NCBI GenBank assembly: GCA_947367725.1
Contig: CANBFZ010000007.1
Coordinates: 1 to 16,356, forward strand
Source: an uncultured Eubacterium sp.
GTDB lineage: Bacteria > Bacillota > Clostridia > Peptostreptococcales > Anaerovoracaceae
Direction: 5' to 3'
DNA: 16,356 bases
Below, piece after piece: positions 1 through 9,035 of the stretch (position 1 is the stretch's first letter; each line of letters starts with the position of its first letter). The position numbers were made by a program, and so were the translations under genes. Under the pieces are notes generated by a model that made no database searches, had not been told where the DNA came from, and saw only the letters and a list, made by a program, of their open reading frames with translations.

Positions 1-438
1 TGGAAAACCGAGAAACATTTTATCCGCAAACTTTTCCAGCGTCTTATTGGCAACACCTGGATAAGCATTCTGCTCATGAAGATAGCATCTGGCGCCGTAC
101 TTATGACCCGCATACATCACAGGTACGCAGACAAAGCCGCCAGTGCCGATGACCACATCCGGCTTAAACTTCTTCATAATCCGAAGGGCCTGCCCGATGC
201 CGCGCATGGTAGTCAATCCCGTATCAAAAATTTTGAGCAGGTTCCGTCGATCAAGCCACTTGGCGCTGACCAGTTCTATCGGATAGCCTGTACCTGGTAC
301 AATGTCCTTTTCTAGCCCAATATCGTTGCCGATATAAAGAATTTCTGCATCTGGTTCTTTTTCTTTTATTTTATCTGCAATGGCAATGGCCGGATAAATA
401 TGTCCGCCAGAGCCGCCGCCTGTTACAATCACTCTCAT
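1..438 (-). CDS. murG: MurG, UDP-GlcNAc:lipid I N-acetylglucosaminyltransferase (N-terminal 146 residues, cut by window edge)
   Basis: MurG transfers GlcNAc from UDP-GlcNAc to lipid I on the cytoplasmic membrane face, making lipid II. Only the N-terminal 146 codons are present; family members are about 350-370 residues, so the rest lies left of the window. The reading frame begins MRVIVTGGGSGGHIYPAIA, the glycine-rich loop that opens MurG, and later contains GTGGF and HEQNAYPG, both family signatures near residues 98 and 126. The ATG at 438 is preceded by an AGAGGA ribosome site. It lies 26 bp after the ftsW stop, so it is the next gene of the dcw operon. Identification is firm; nothing can be said of the UDP-GlcNAc-binding C-terminal domain. 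Confidence 0.95.
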   Translation of the reverse strand, partial: MRVIVTGGGSGGHIYPAIAIADKIKEKEPDAEILYIGNDIGLEKDIVPGTGYPIELVSAKWLDRRNLLKIFDTGLTTMRGIGQALRIMKKFKPDVVIGTGGFVCVPVMYAGHKYGARCYLHEQNAYPGVANKTLEKFADKMFLGFP

Positions 439-464
439 CGTTTCTATCCTCTTTTCTCTATCTG

Positions 465-1622
465 TCACCGGGACGATTTTGATTCCGCCCCTTGGGCACT
501 GCCGCTCTGTCTGGAAACGTTCAGTACAATTCCTGCACTGGCCATAAAAATCCACAGTGCATTTCCGCCGTAACTGATAAATGGAAGGGCAATACCGGTG
601 GCCGGCATCGACGAAGTCACGACGGCAATATTCAGAACAACCTGCAGTCCAATCATAATGGTAATTCCGCCAGAAAGAAGCATGCCAAATCGGTCCGGCG
701 CATTGAGACAGACGTGAAAACACCGCCAGATCAGTACCGCGTATACTGCCAGCAAAATCAGCAAGCCGATCAGCCCCAGTTCTTCCCCGATGATGGCAAT
801 AATAAAGTCATTCTGCGGTTCCGGTAAATATAAATTTTTCTGAATGCTCTTCCCAAGTCCTAGACCGAACAAGCCGCCAGAACCCAGCGCCAGCAGTGAC
901 TGTACCACCTGAAAGCCGTCACCCAATGCGTCAGCAAAAGGATCTGTAAACGCAACAATCCTCTTTTTCCAGTGTTTCATGCCGATATCGTCACCAATTA
1001 AAATCAGCCCACCTACTGCCGCACTTCCCAAAATGCCTGCGCCGATTACGTAACGCCACTGCAATCCAGCAAGAAACATGATGCCGGCAATGATACCGCA
1101 GACAGTAATCGCAGTAGAAAGGTTCGGCTGCTTGATAATCAGTCCGGCAAAAACACCCATCATCACAACCAGCGGCAAAACGCCTTTCTTAAAAGACAAA
1201 ATCAATTTTGTATCACTGGCCAGGAAAGACGCAGTAAAGATGATCACCGCAATCTTTGCAATTTCCCCTGGCATAATCGTAAAACCGATATAAAGCGCAC
1301 GGGTGGCGCCGCCTTCTTCTACGCCAAGCGGCGTCAAAACCAGACATAAAAGTACGAAGCTAGTAATCAAAATCAAAATGGAAAGCCGTCTGTAAATATG
1401 GTAGTCCAGACAGGAACAGACTGCCATAATCACAAATCCACTGAGGGCAAATACGCCCTGTCTGATCAGGTAATCATAAGGAGAACCTGATTCGTTGATC
1501 GATTTGTAATAGCTGGCACTGAACACCATCACTACACCAAAAATCACCAGAATCGTCACCGTTGCGATAATGACAAAATCGCTCGCTCTTAAGTTTCGTC
1601 CGCCTCTTAGGTTTAATTTCAT
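465..1622 (-). CDS. ftsW: FtsW/SpoVE, SEDS-family peptidoglycan glycosyltransferase
   Basis: A polytopic SEDS protein that polymerises lipid II glycan strands at the septum together with a class B PBP, here presumably the one encoded at 6886-8886. The protein is 385 residues with about ten hydrophobic segments. It carries FSASYY near residue 35, the SEDS core around residues 221-257 (RIVAFTDPFAD, then QSLLALGSGGLFGLGLG), PEPQNDFIIAIIGEELG at 267-283 and LPFISYGG near 346-353. The start is set at ATG 1622, which overlaps the murD TAA by one base (TAATG), with a GGGG ribosome site 13 nt upstream. An ATG-like start 24 bp further upstream would lie inside murD and gives a non-family N terminus. 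Whether it serves vegetative division (FtsW) or sporulation (SpoVE) cannot be decided; it is the only SEDS gene seen here. Confidence 0.93.
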   Translation of the reverse strand: MKLNLRGGRNLRASDFVIIATVTILVIFGVVMVFSASYYKSINESGSPYDYLIRQGVFALSGFVIMAVCSCLDYHIYRRLSILILITSFVLLCLVLTPLGVEEGGATRALYIGFTIMPGEIAKIAVIIFTASFLASDTKLILSFKKGVLPLVVMMGVFAGLIIKQPNLSTAITVCGIIAGIMFLAGLQWRYVIGAGILGSAAVGGLILIGDDIGMKHWKKRIVAFTDPFADALGDGFQVVQSLLALGSGGLFGLGLGKSIQKNLYLPEPQNDFIIAIIGEELGLIGLLILLAVYAVLIWRCFHVCLNAPDRFGMLLSGGITIMIGLQVVLNIAVVTSSMPATGIALPFISYGGNALWIFMASAGIVLNVSRQSGSAQGAESKSSR

Positions 1623-2998
1623 TATCTGTCTAACCCCTGAACACAATGTTTAAAGTGTTCTCCTCTTTGTTCAAAATTATCGTACATATCCCAACTTGCA
1701 CAAGCAGGAGAAAGCAGCACCGTATCACCAGGCTCTGCCATCTGTGCCGCTATGCGCACACATGCATCCATATCTTTTGCAGTCACAACATCTGTAAATC
1801 CTGCCCGTTCTGCTGCCTCCTGAATCAAAGGACCATCCCTGCCCATCAGAATCAGCTTCTTGACACTGCCGTCAAAGGATTTGACAAACGCATCAAATTG
1901 CTGCCCTTTGGCGTCACCTCCGGCAATCAGCAGAATATTTTTTTGGATGGCGCGAATTGCAGTCACCGCCGCATCCACATTGGTGCCTTTCGAATCGTTG
2001 TAATACTTTATGCCGTCCACTTCTCCGCAGTATTCCAGTCGGTGTGAAACACCACCGAAATTGCGGATAGTTTCGCCAATCACCGCCGGATCAATGCCTG
2101 CATAATAGGAAATCGCAGCAGCAGCCAGCGCGTTTTCCAGGTTATGACTTCCAATGATATGCAATTCTTCTGCACCGCATATTTCTATTATATCACCTTT
2201 TTCTGTTTTCATGACAATCTGCCCGTCTTTGACAAAGGCGCCAAAAGGAAGTTCCTCTTTTCGACTGAACGGAACCACTTTAGCTTTGCAATCTCGAGCC
2301 AGTGCATAACACGCCTTGTCATCATAATTGATGATCAGATAACCGTCTTCTCGCTGATTGGCAAAAATCTTCGCTTTTGCCGCGCCATAAGCTTCCATCG
2401 TATGATGCCGATTCAAATGATCTGGCGTCAAATTCAGAATTGCGGATACAGCTGGTTTAAAATATCGCGTCGTTTCCAACTGAAAACTGCTGGTTTCTGT
2501 CACAAGCCACGCATCTTCTTCCGCATCCAGTGACGCAGAAATTACAGCCACACCAATATTGCCAACGACATAAGTCTTTCGTTTCGCCGCCTGGAAGATT
2601 TCACCCACCAGCGTGGTCGTCGTGGTCTTGCCGTTGGTGCCGGTGATGGCAGCATACTGCCCCTGCCCAATGCGATAAGCGATTTCAAGCTCCCCTACAA
2701 TCTCTGCGCCGGCTGCCTTCGCCTCTGCGATGAACGGAAGCGCCGGGCTGACGCCAGGACTTAAAATCAGCATATCAAACTGTCCCATATCGTGAGGAAT
2801 CCGGTCAAAATAACAGGTTACGCCCTTGCCACGCAGGAATGTTAGAAGCTGTCCATCCACCTGCTCTTCTTTCTTAGAATCCTGAATGGACACCTGTGCA
2901 GATAGGCGCAGCATCGCCTGCGCAGCAGCAATACCGGATTTTCCAAGCCCAACAATTAAAACCTTTTTATGTTTGATGTTATTTACATTCGCGTTCAT
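1622..2998 (-). CDS. murD: MurD, UDP-N-acetylmuramoylalanine--D-glutamate ligase
   Basis: A cytoplasmic ATP-dependent ligase that adds D-glutamate to UDP-MurNAc-L-Ala. The protein has 458 residues, the usual size. Visible signatures are the N-terminal Rossmann loop GLGKSG (residues 17-22), the ATP P-loop ITGTNGKTTTTT (118-129), NLTPDHLNRH with the following AKAKIF that supplies the modified lysine, GSHNLENALAAAA, the VSHRLE and YYNDSKGTN motifs of the ligase core, and LLSPACASWD near the C terminus. The open frame extends to 3139, but the ATG at 2998 has an AGAGGT ribosome site 7 nt upstream and gives the standard MurD N terminus; the longer form would run into mraY. It lies 50 bp after mraY and overlaps ftsW by one base, so it is translationally linked to ftsW. 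Confidence 0.96.
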   Translation of the reverse strand: MNANVNNIKHKKVLIVGLGKSGIAAAQAMLRLSAQVSIQDSKKEEQVDGQLLTFLRGKGVTCYFDRIPHDMGQFDMLILSPGVSPALPFIAEAKAAGAEIVGELEIAYRIGQGQYAAITGTNGKTTTTTLVGEIFQAAKRKTYVVGNIGVAVISASLDAEEDAWLVTETSSFQLETTRYFKPAVSAILNLTPDHLNRHHTMEAYGAAKAKIFANQREDGYLIINYDDKACYALARDCKAKVVPFSRKEELPFGAFVKDGQIVMKTEKGDIIEICGAEELHIIGSHNLENALAAAAISYYAGIDPAVIGETIRNFGGVSHRLEYCGEVDGIKYYNDSKGTNVDAAVTAIRAIQKNILLIAGGDAKGQQFDAFVKSFDGSVKKLILMGRDGPLIQEAAERAGFTDVVTAKDMDACVRIAAQMAEPGDTVLLSPACASWDMYDNFEQRGEHFKHCVQGLDR

Positions 2999-3048
2999 AT
3001 CTCTTACCTCTTTTTTGTGCTTCTTTCCAATACTTCCCTCTTCTTGCA

Positions 3049-4014
3049 CTAAATATTCATCACTACATAGGCTGCCACGCAGCAGAGCAGTGCGATAAAC
3101 CAAAACATAGCGACTACGTTTTTTTCTTTCATGCCGCACATTTCAAAGTGGTGGTGCAGCGGCGCCATTTTGAAAAATCGTTTGCCGCCGGTCAGTTTGA
3201 AATACCCTACCTGAATCATGACAGACAGCGCCTCCAGCACATAGATCAGTCCTGCAATCGGCAGTAAAAACTCTACTTTCATGATAATGGCTGCTGATGC
3301 AAGCGCGCCGCCCAGCGCCATGGAACCGGTATCGCCCATAAAAAGTTTTGCTGGATATCGGTTGAAGACCAGAAATCCCAGGCACGCACCTGTCAGCGCC
3401 GTACAGAAAATGGCCGCACTATGATGTCCAAACTCCATGGCAGTAATCGCAAAGAAAAATGCAACTAGCGCTGTTACACCAGAAGACAGACCGTCCAGAC
3501 CGTCTGTTAAATTCACTGCATTGGCCATAGCAACAACTACAAAGATCACAAAAGGAATGTAAACCCATCCAAAGTCAATGTACTGATCAATAAATGGAAT
3601 CCATACCTCCGTGCCGTAGCCGGAATAATTGGCCATATACACTGCAAGTGCACCTGCGAAAAGAATCTGCAGTACCAGCTTCTGCCATGCCCTAAGCCCC
3701 AGATTATGTTTCTTGGCAACTTTGATATAGTCGTCGAAAAAACCAATCAAACCAAAGAGCAGGGTCACACCCAGCATTACAAAAGTATCTGTAGAGACAT
3801 AGCCGCCGATCAACGTCATCAAAACCAGCGCCGCAAAGATGGCAATACCGCCCATGGTCGGCGTCCCTTCTTTGGAAAGGTGCGACTTGGGTCCTTCTTC
3901 TCTGATAAACTGCTGAAACTGTCTGTGTTTTAAAATAGGAATTTCCAAAGAGGTCAGTACGGTGGAAGCAATCATCCCCAGTGCTGCTAAAAATACAAGT
4001 TGAAAAATCTGCAT
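3049..4014 (-). CDS. mraY: MraY, phospho-N-acetylmuramoyl-pentapeptide-transferase
   Basis: An integral membrane enzyme that transfers phospho-MurNAc-pentapeptide to undecaprenyl phosphate, forming lipid I. At 321 residues it matches Gram-positive MraY. It shows KEGTPTMGG (48-56), the catalytic aspartate pair in GFFDDYIK (D94, D95), NAVNLTDGLDGLSSG (166-179, third acidic residue D171), LFMGDTGSMALGG (224-236, D228) and the histidine-rich APLHHHFE (284-291). About ten hydrophobic helices are evident. The start ATG at 4014 is preceded by an AGGAGT ribosome site formed by the last codons of murF (CAG GAG TAA); only 5 bp separate the genes, so murF and mraY are closely coupled. Confidence 0.97.
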   Translation of the reverse strand: MQIFQLVFLAALGMIASTVLTSLEIPILKHRQFQQFIREEGPKSHLSKEGTPTMGGIAIFAALVLMTLIGGYVSTDTFVMLGVTLLFGLIGFFDDYIKVAKKHNLGLRAWQKLVLQILFAGALAVYMANYSGYGTEVWIPFIDQYIDFGWVYIPFVIFVVVAMANAVNLTDGLDGLSSGVTALVAFFFAITAMEFGHHSAAIFCTALTGACLGFLVFNRYPAKLFMGDTGSMALGGALASAAIIMKVEFLLPIAGLIYVLEALSVMIQVGYFKLTGGKRFFKMAPLHHHFEMCGMKEKNVVAMFWFIALLCCVAAYVVMNI

Positions 4015-4019
4015 GTGTG

Positions 4020-5396
4020 TTACTCCTGTTCTTTCAAAATTTTATCCACAATCTGGTCCATGCTCATGGCCCTGGAACCTTTGACTAAAATCGTATCACC
4101 CTGCCGGAACAGCCCCATGGCCTCCCGGTAAAACGTGCCTTTGTCTCCGAAATAATATACGTCTTTCACTCCGCCAGCTTCTTTGGCGCCGGAAACAATA
4201 TCGTCTGCCTTTTCTCCTACGCCAATCAGCAGATCTATGTTCTGCTGCGCTGCATAAGCGCCGACATCTCTGTGACAAGCGACAGATGTTTCGCCCAGCT
4301 CATTCATACCGCCCAAAATCGCAATTTTCCGTGCGCCGCTGGCATGTACCAAAGTATTGATGGCCGACTTCATGGAGTCTGGCGCCGCATTGTACGTGTC
4401 ATCAATGATTTTGATGCCGCCGGCTTCTTTGATAGAAAGCCGTTTTCCGGTCAGCTCCAGCGCGCAAAGTCCTCGTTTGGCTTCTTCTATTGATACACCC
4501 AGACTGCAACATGCTGCAATGGCAAGTCCTGCATTATATGCATTATGTGCACCGGGCACCGGCAGAGAAAATTCGTATACATCTCCCTGCGCTGTTAAGC
4601 GGAAAGAAATGCCATTTTCTCCATCATCCACAATATCATGTACCCTGTAATCACCATCATCGCCCTCTGCTACGCGCACCACCGCATAAGCGCCGTCAAA
4701 ATCGGCCTGCTGCAGCATATCGCAATGCTGATTGATGACAAGCGTATTTTCTGCTCCAAAATAATCGGTAATCTCCATTTTCGCAGCCAAAATGCCTTCT
4801 CTGCTACCCAGATTTTCAATATGAGAGAGGCCCACATTGGTAATCACGCCCACGTCTGGTCTGATGATATCTACAAGTCTGTGAATTTCTCCCTTGTGAT
4901 CCATCCCCACCTCTAAGACAGCGGCTTCCATGGAAGCATCAAAAGAGAAAATCGTCAGCGGTACGCCGATATCATTATTGAAATTGCCTACGGTAGTACC
5001 GGTGTGATACTTTTGTTTCAAAATGGCATAAACCATATCTCTCGTGCTAGTCTTGCCCACGCTGCCTGTTACTGCAATGGTTTTCAAGTGCAGCTGTTTC
5101 AGATACCAGGCAGATAGCTTCTGCAGCGCTTTGGTCGTGTCTTCTACTAATACCGCATCTACACCATCAGGCACTGCATCGGGTCGTTCCGTCAACACCG
5201 CAGTACAGCCTCTTTTCGCTACATCGGGAATGAACTTATGTGCATCGTGGACTTCTCCCACAATAGGCACAAATAAATCCCCTTCCTTTGCCTGGCGAGA
5301 GTCGGTGCAGATATGAAAAATCTGCACCGACGAATCGCCTGTAAAAAGCATACCTTCTGTTGCCTGTTCAATTTGTCCTAAAGTAATTGCGTTCAT
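4020..5396 (-). CDS. murF: MurF, UDP-MurNAc-tripeptide--D-Ala-D-Ala ligase
   Basis: A cytoplasmic ligase that adds the D-Ala-D-Ala dipeptide to UDP-MurNAc-tripeptide, giving the pentapeptide used by MraY. It has 458 residues in the three-domain Mur ligase layout: an N-terminal substrate domain with TDSRQ near 31, the P-loop VTGSVGKTST (109-118), NNDIGVPLT, the EVGMDHKGEI motif, TNVGLSHIENLGS, then GAHNAYNAGLA and the C-terminal IIDDTYNAAPDSM and ILGGMNELGE. The ATG at 5396 has an AAGGTG ribosome site about 5 nt upstream and lies inside murE, overlapping its end by 29 bp, which implies coupled translation. Confidence 0.96.
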   Translation of the reverse strand: MNAITLGQIEQATEGMLFTGDSSVQIFHICTDSRQAKEGDLFVPIVGEVHDAHKFIPDVAKRGCTAVLTERPDAVPDGVDAVLVEDTTKALQKLSAWYLKQLHLKTIAVTGSVGKTSTRDMVYAILKQKYHTGTTVGNFNNDIGVPLTIFSFDASMEAAVLEVGMDHKGEIHRLVDIIRPDVGVITNVGLSHIENLGSREGILAAKMEITDYFGAENTLVINQHCDMLQQADFDGAYAVVRVAEGDDGDYRVHDIVDDGENGISFRLTAQGDVYEFSLPVPGAHNAYNAGLAIAACCSLGVSIEEAKRGLCALELTGKRLSIKEAGGIKIIDDTYNAAPDSMKSAINTLVHASGARKIAILGGMNELGETSVACHRDVGAYAAQQNIDLLIGVGEKADDIVSGAKEAGGVKDVYYFGDKGTFYREAMGLFRQGDTILVKGSRAMSMDQIVDKILKEQE

Positions 5397-6855
5397 GTTT
5401 CACCTTTTCTATAGACGCCCGCACTTCTTCTCGGTCGTCAAAATGTATTTTCTGCGCGCCAATGCACTGATAATTTTCATGCCCCTTGCCTGCGATGACA
5501 GCAATTTCACCATCACCGATGTGCTGCGCCGCATAGAAAATTGCCTGTCTTCTGTCCGGAATTACAGCAAAGTTTGCCCCTCTTTCCACAAGAATCGATA
5601 CGATATCTGCAATAATAGAAGACGGCAATTCTCCACGAGGATTATCGGAAGTCACCACGGTAAAATCTGCATAGCGCGCAGCAGCTTCTGCCATCTGATA
5701 TCGTCTGTTTGGATCTCGCTGTCCACCACATCCGAAGACGCAGGTCAATTTTTTCGGATGATACACCCGCAGTGCGGTCAAAAGATTTTCAAGAGCCACC
5801 CCATTATGGGCATAGTCTACCATGATAACCCTGCTGGCGCCTGCCGAAAACATTTCCTGCCTGCCCGGCACACAAATTTCATACAGCGCCTTTCTGATGC
5901 TTTCTGCATCAACGCCCATCCTGCTGCAGACTGCAATCGCTGCCAGTGCATTATAGCAAGAAAATTTCCCGGGTAAACCTGTAACTAAATTTATATTATA
6001 ATCTCCTGTTACCTGAAATTCCACTCCCAGTTTTCCTGGAATTTTGACATAATCCACCTGCTGCGCCTGCAAGTTTCTTCCAGCCTCCATGCCATAGGTC
6101 ATTACCTTACACGCAGCGTCCTTGCACAACACATCGACATAGGGATCATCTCCGTTTACAATCCCCTCTCTACACCGCTGAAATAGTTTGGCTTTACATG
6201 CTGCGTACTCGGCAAAATCTCGGTGTTCCCCTGGACCGATGTGATCTTCTGACAAATTGGTGAATACGCCATAGTCAAAGAAAATTTCATCTGCCCGGCA
6301 TAGTTTCATCGCCTGGGAAGAAACTTCGATGACAGCGGCATCGCATCCACAGTCTGCCATTTCCCGCAAATACTGCTGGATTTCTACCGATTCGGGCGTC
6401 GTACGCGCACTTTCTATCACGCGGCTGCCGGTATCAATTTGTACCGTTCCGATCAGACCGCATTTTTTTCCGGCTTTCTGCAGAATCTGCTGTATCATGT
6501 AGGTTGTCGTGGTTTTCCCTTTGGTACCGGTTACGCCGATGGTGCAAAGGGATCGCGCCGGTTCTCTGTAAAATACTGACGCCATCTGTGCCATAATTTT
6601 TCTGCTGTTTTCCGTAACGATCACAGTCACATGCTGCGGCACATCCGGTATTCTCTGGCAAATCACTGCCGCTGCGCCTTTGCGCACCGCCTCTTCTGCA
6701 AAATCGTGTCCGTCTGCTTCTGTTCCTTCGATACATACGAAAGCGCAGCCTTCGCATGCCTTTTCAGAATGGTAAACAAGTGCCGTGATTTCACGGTTCA
6801 GGTCGCCCTGCACACAGCGGTACGACCCATGCACAAGCAGTTCATAAAGTTTCAG
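5368..6855 (-). CDS. murE: MurE, UDP-MurNAc-L-Ala-D-Glu--meso-diaminopimelate ligase; probable CTG start
   Basis: A cytoplasmic ATP-dependent ligase adding the third stem-peptide residue. Numbered from the CTG at 6855 the protein has 495 residues: FVCIEGTEADGHDF (39-52), P-loop TGTKGKTTTT (109-118), RTTPESVEIQ, VIEVSSQAM, NLSEDHIG, the YAACKAKLF stretch with K221 at the carbamylated lysine position, VDYAHN (346-351), SDNPR (403-407) and GKGHE (456-460). DNPR is the signature of meso-diaminopimelate rather than lysine enzymes. Start choice is unusual. No ATG is available; the GTG at 6834 has no ribosome site, whereas CTG at 6855 lies 9 nt after GGAG and yields MKLYELL, the expected MurE N terminus. 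The GTG at 6834 is the fallback. The gene is in frame with the PBP stop 30 nt upstream. Confidence 0.93.
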   Translation of the reverse strand: MKLYELLVHGSYRCVQGDLNREITALVYHSEKACEGCAFVCIEGTEADGHDFAEEAVRKGAAAVICQRIPDVPQHVTVIVTENSRKIMAQMASVFYREPARSLCTIGVTGTKGKTTTTYMIQQILQKAGKKCGLIGTVQIDTGSRVIESARTTPESVEIQQYLREMADCGCDAAVIEVSSQAMKLCRADEIFFDYGVFTNLSEDHIGPGEHRDFAEYAACKAKLFQRCREGIVNGDDPYVDVLCKDAACKVMTYGMEAGRNLQAQQVDYVKIPGKLGVEFQVTGDYNINLVTGLPGKFSCYNALAAIAVCSRMGVDAESIRKALYEICVPGRQEMFSAGASRVIMVDYAHNGVALENLLTALRVYHPKKLTCVFGCGGQRDPNRRYQMAEAAARYADFTVVTSDNPRGELPSSIIADIVSILVERGANFAVIPDRRQAIFYAAQHIGDGEIAVIAGKGHENYQCIGAQKIHFDDREEVRASIEKVKHERNYFRTN

Positions 6856-6885
6856 TTCAATCCACTCCGGTTCTATTGTTTCAAT

Positions 6886-8886
6886 CTATTCTCTATATAA
6901 GTATACCTTTCCACCTTTCTTTATCTTCTTGCCCGCCTTCGGATATTGTTCTACTACAGTAAAATCCTTGGAGCCAGTAGTCTTTGGCACTGCCTGGTAT
7001 TCCAGGTCGTATTTTCCCAAAATGCCGATGGCTGCACTGTAACTCTTGCCTTTCAGATCTGGTACATACACGTATTCTGATTTCAGTGCTTTTTCTTCTT
7101 CTTTGGTATATTTCGGATTCACGCCCAAATAAGGCAATGCGTTTTCCATAAATTCTTTTGCAATCGGCGCTGCCGTGGTACTGCCGAACTGAATGCCTTT
7201 CGGACTGTCTACGACCACCAAAATGACAAACTGCGGATCATCCATCGGCGCCATACCGATAAAGGAAGAATAGGTATCTTCCGAATAACCGCCTGTAGCG
7301 GAAGGTTTATCGGCTGTACCTGTCTTGCCGCCAATCCGGTAACCTGGCACTTTTGCCTTGCCACCGCCTCCCTCAGCGACAACGTATTCCATAATTTCTT
7401 TCATTTCATCTGCGGTTTTAGAAGAAATGACCTTTCTCACTTCTTTGGTATCAAAGGTCTTTACCGTATCGCCGTCAGCATCTGTCAGTTCTTTCACCAC
7501 TCTTGGCTGCATCAGGACGCCGTCGTTACCGATGGCGCAGACTGCGGTAACCAGCTGCATTGGTGTCACAGCAACACCCTGACCATACGACATCGTGGCC
7601 AGTTCTACAGGACCAATCAGTTCCTTTGGCTGTACCTGCGCAGATGCTTCTCCTGGCAGATCAATGTGTGTTTTGGATATACTGGTAATGCCAAACATCT
7701 CCAGATAATCATAGTATTTTTCTTTCCCCAGCTTCATCGCCATCTGAATCTGTACTGGGTTGCAGGAGTTTCCTACCGCTTCTTTCAGCGTTTCATCTCC
7801 ATGGGGCACCGTACTCCAGCAGTGCAGTGTCACCTTGGTGCCTGGCACTTGGTATCCTACATTGCAGTGATACTTGGTAGAAATGGTCGTTGCGCCCTCT
7901 TCCAGTGCCGACGATGTAGTAACTAATTTAAACGTAGAACCCGGCTCGTAGGTATCACTGATGATAGGATTGCGCCACATCTGATTCAAGTATGTACCCT
8001 GTTCTTCTGTGGTCATGGCGTCAAATTTCTTCTGTTCACTTTTTTTGACAGGCTCCAGCGGCTCATTTGGGTCAAAGCCCGGATTCGTCGCCATGGCCAG
8101 CACATCGCCAGTGGCAGGATCCATGACAAGACACATGATTCGGCTCGCCTTGGTTTCCTTCATGCCGTTGGCGACGGCGTTTTCGGCATAATGCTGCAGT
8201 ACTTCATCGATGGTCAAAACCACGTTGAGCCCGTCTTCTGCCTGATAGTATTTTTCTTCCCCATATGCCAGCGTATTGCCGTTGATATCGGTATTCTTAA
8301 TCCAACGGCCTGCAATGCCGCTTAAATATTCATTGTACTGGAATTCAACACCGCTGCGTCCCTCGTTGTCATCGTTGACACTGCCTAAAAGCTGGGATGC
8401 AAAATCCCCTAACGGGTAATACCGCTTTGCATTTTCGGCAAGTTCAATGCCATAAATATCAAGTTCTCTGACTTGATCCGCAGTTTCTTTATCCAGATAC
8501 TTCGCTACTTTAATCAGCGCCTGCTGCTTGGTGACTTTTTCTTCTACTTCGGCCGCATCCATATCCAAAATCACAGCAAGCTGACTGCTGATTTCTTTGA
8601 TTTTGCCGTCCGTCGTATATTCTTCTTTGATTTGTGCAGGTCTTGCCCATACCGTATAGCAGGCGGCGCTGGTCGCCAGCTTTTCCCCGTTTCGGTCGAG
8701 GATAGAGCCCCGTTTCGCCTCAATGGGAATATCGCTGGTCTGCTGGTCAATTGCCAGATCGCTGTATTCCTCCGCCTTGACTACCTGAATCCACGCCAAG
8801 CGAAATGCCAGCAGTAAAATCAGCATACTGAGCGCTGCAAAGGTAATAATTACCCGCTTTTTATTTTTTCCACTTACTCTTGCCAT
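6886..8886 (-). CDS. Class B penicillin-binding protein with PASTA domain (FtsI/SpoVD-like transpeptidase)
   Basis: A D,D-transpeptidase that crosslinks septal peptidoglycan outside the membrane, partner of the SEDS protein encoded downstream. The product is 666 residues: basic cytoplasmic tail, one membrane anchor at about 13-31, the dimerisation domain with AKRGSILDRNG (57-67), and the penicillin-binding domain with catalytic S317-T-F-K320, S374-C-N376 and K521-T-G523, all in place. One PASTA domain (about 606-665, starting VPDLKGKSY) follows. A C-terminal PASTA is found in SpoVD and in many clostridial division PBPs, so vegetative FtsI and sporulation SpoVD cannot be told apart. ATG 8886 gives MARVSGKNKK; AGGAG lies 14 nt upstream and GGGA nearer. 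An in-frame TTG at 8916 would add ten residues but lacks support. Confidence 0.93.
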   Translation of the reverse strand: MARVSGKNKKRVIITFAALSMLILLLAFRLAWIQVVKAEEYSDLAIDQQTSDIPIEAKRGSILDRNGEKLATSAACYTVWARPAQIKEEYTTDGKIKEISSQLAVILDMDAAEVEEKVTKQQALIKVAKYLDKETADQVRELDIYGIELAENAKRYYPLGDFASQLLGSVNDDNEGRSGVEFQYNEYLSGIAGRWIKNTDINGNTLAYGEEKYYQAEDGLNVVLTIDEVLQHYAENAVANGMKETKASRIMCLVMDPATGDVLAMATNPGFDPNEPLEPVKKSEQKKFDAMTTEEQGTYLNQMWRNPIISDTYEPGSTFKLVTTSSALEEGATTISTKYHCNVGYQVPGTKVTLHCWSTVPHGDETLKEAVGNSCNPVQIQMAMKLGKEKYYDYLEMFGITSISKTHIDLPGEASAQVQPKELIGPVELATMSYGQGVAVTPMQLVTAVCAIGNDGVLMQPRVVKELTDADGDTVKTFDTKEVRKVISSKTADEMKEIMEYVVAEGGGGKAKVPGYRIGGKTGTADKPSATGGYSEDTYSSFIGMAPMDDPQFVILVVVDSPKGIQFGSTTAAPIAKEFMENALPYLGVNPKYTKEEEKALKSEYVYVPDLKGKSYSAAIGILGKYDLEYQAVPKTTGSKDFTVVEQYPKAGKKIKKGGKVYLYRE

Positions 8887-8927
8887 GTTTTCCCAAAACT
8901 CTCCTATATAGACCAACTGTCATGCCG

Positions 8928-8963
8928 CTGGCTCTTATTTTATCTGAAAAAAGAAAGAGCCAG
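8928..8963 (-). other. Perfect 9-bp inverted repeat in the ftsL-PBP gap
   Basis: CTGGCTCTT (8928-8936) and AAGAGCCAG (8955-8963) form a perfect 9-bp stem with an 18-nt loop. The loop is U-rich in the operon transcript. It lies in the 149-bp gap 8887-9035, the only sizeable gap inside the dcw operon. No T-run follows on the minus strand, so it is not a standard intrinsic terminator; an mRNA processing or stability element is possible. No convincing promoter was seen in the gap. Confidence 0.6.
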
Positions 8964-9035
8964 ACTGATAGATTTATTCAATTGTCCGGCTGCAGTTCTA
9001 TGAAATTATTCCAAAAATAGTATACGATTCGTTGC

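Noticed and set aside
2999..3139. N-terminal extension of murD by 47 codons
   Set aside because: It would overlap the end of mraY, bears no MurD similarity, and the ATG at 2998 has its own AGAGGT ribosome site.
5395..5976. A 193-codon plus-strand frame inside murE
   Set aside because: It lies wholly opposite a certain murE and has no family motifs; it is a shadow frame.
9019..9024. TATACT on the minus strand after ftsL as an internal promoter -10 box
   Set aside because: No recognisable -35 box lies at 16-18 bp upstream and no extended -10 TG is present, so it is not claimed.
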